20,549 nucleotides of DNA from a virus. The notes under the pieces were generated by a model. That model made no database searches, had not been told where the DNA came from, and saw only the letters and a program-made list of their open reading frames with translations. The DNA lies in IMG/VR virus record IMGVR_UViG_3300019487_000111, positions 1 through 20,549 of that record; one strand, given 5' to 3'. The position numbers and the translations under genes are program-made. Below are positions 20,425 to 20,549 of this stretch, in pieces (the first letter of the stretch is position 1; each line of letters opens with the position of its first letter).

Positions 20425-20549
20425 CGGCTTCCAGCGCCGCAGTTATTTTCAGCCGGACAACATCGACACCGGCCGCGGCGCCGTTCTTGCCGCTCAATCC
20501 GGTCTATTGCAGTCATTCGCCAATCGTGCCCAACAGACGGCCGAAGGTA
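20417..20549 (+). CDS. Internal virion protein, N-terminus only
   Basis: GTG 20417 opens a frame that overlaps the previous stop and runs off the right edge; 44 residues are visible (ANGFQRRSYFQPDNIDTGRG, then VLAAQSGLLQSF). Its position corresponds to the large gp15- or gp16-like ejection proteins of T7-type tails. Too little is present for a firm family call. Confidence 0.5.
   Translation, partial: MANGFQRRSYFQPDNIDTGRGAVLAAQSGLLQSFANRAQQTAEG

Noticed and set aside
1-20549. tRNA genes, integrase, attachment sites, holin/lysin genes
   Set aside because: I looked for cloverleaf-like pairs and for tyrosine/serine recombinase or lysis patterns in the translated frames and found none I could support.

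Overview
The window is a temperate, short-tailed (podovirus-type) phage or prophage genome segment. GC is about 60% by eye. The gene content (Bbp19-like protein, PF12236-type portal, T7-like tail and internal virion genes) suggests a proteobacterial host, but host genus cannot be read from the sequence. No host gene, integrase, attachment site, holin or lysin lies inside the window, so prophage versus free phage cannot be decided.

Layout. (1) Positions 1-1859, leftward: a recombination operon of a cysteine-rich protein, a 146-aa unknown, a 63-aa membrane protein and a YqaJ/lambda-exonuclease-type nuclease cut by the left edge. The genes are chained by 4-bp ATGA overlaps and driven by one promoter (PL). 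(2) 1890-2530: a lysis/lysogeny switch. A leftward HTH repressor without a protease domain faces a rightward YdaS/Cro-like gene. PL and PR have the same design: a TTGAC(A/T) -35, a 17-bp spacer, and a TAAGCGGCGCTAA operator in the spacer and -10, with a second related operator 25 bp upstream. (3) 2524-5659, rightward early genes: Cro-like protein, ribbon-helix-helix-like protein, replication initiator, a possible helicase loader, a RusA resolvase, a small basic ORF and a winged-helix/zinc protein. The initiator gene contains two clusters of 10-bp-phased TCGCGA repeats that look like an internal replication origin.

(4) 5656-12477: DNA packaging and head genes: terminase small and large subunits, two small proteins, portal, Bbp19-like protein, scaffold-like protein, major capsid protein and a small capsid-adjacent protein. 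A structured 195-bp untranslated leader precedes the capsid gene, and a strong intrinsic terminator follows the small capsid-adjacent gene at 12523-12555. (5) 12570-16995: small virion-type genes, including a coiled-coil protein, a tail-chaperone-like protein and a protein made of six 22-residue repeats. (6) 17058-20549: tail tubular A-like, tail tubular B/nozzle-like, a gp14-like internal virion protein, and the start of another internal virion protein cut by the right edge.

The genes form one lytic programme. The repressor should hold both PL and PR. When PR is released, the Cro-like protein and the replication cassette are made, and PL supplies the recombination genes. The late genes then run rightward, nearly all stop-to-start coupled. 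The most interesting signals are the matched PL/PR operator pairs with a probably leaderless cro-like transcript, the phased repeat clusters inside the initiator gene, the structured capsid leader, and the 22-residue repeat protein.
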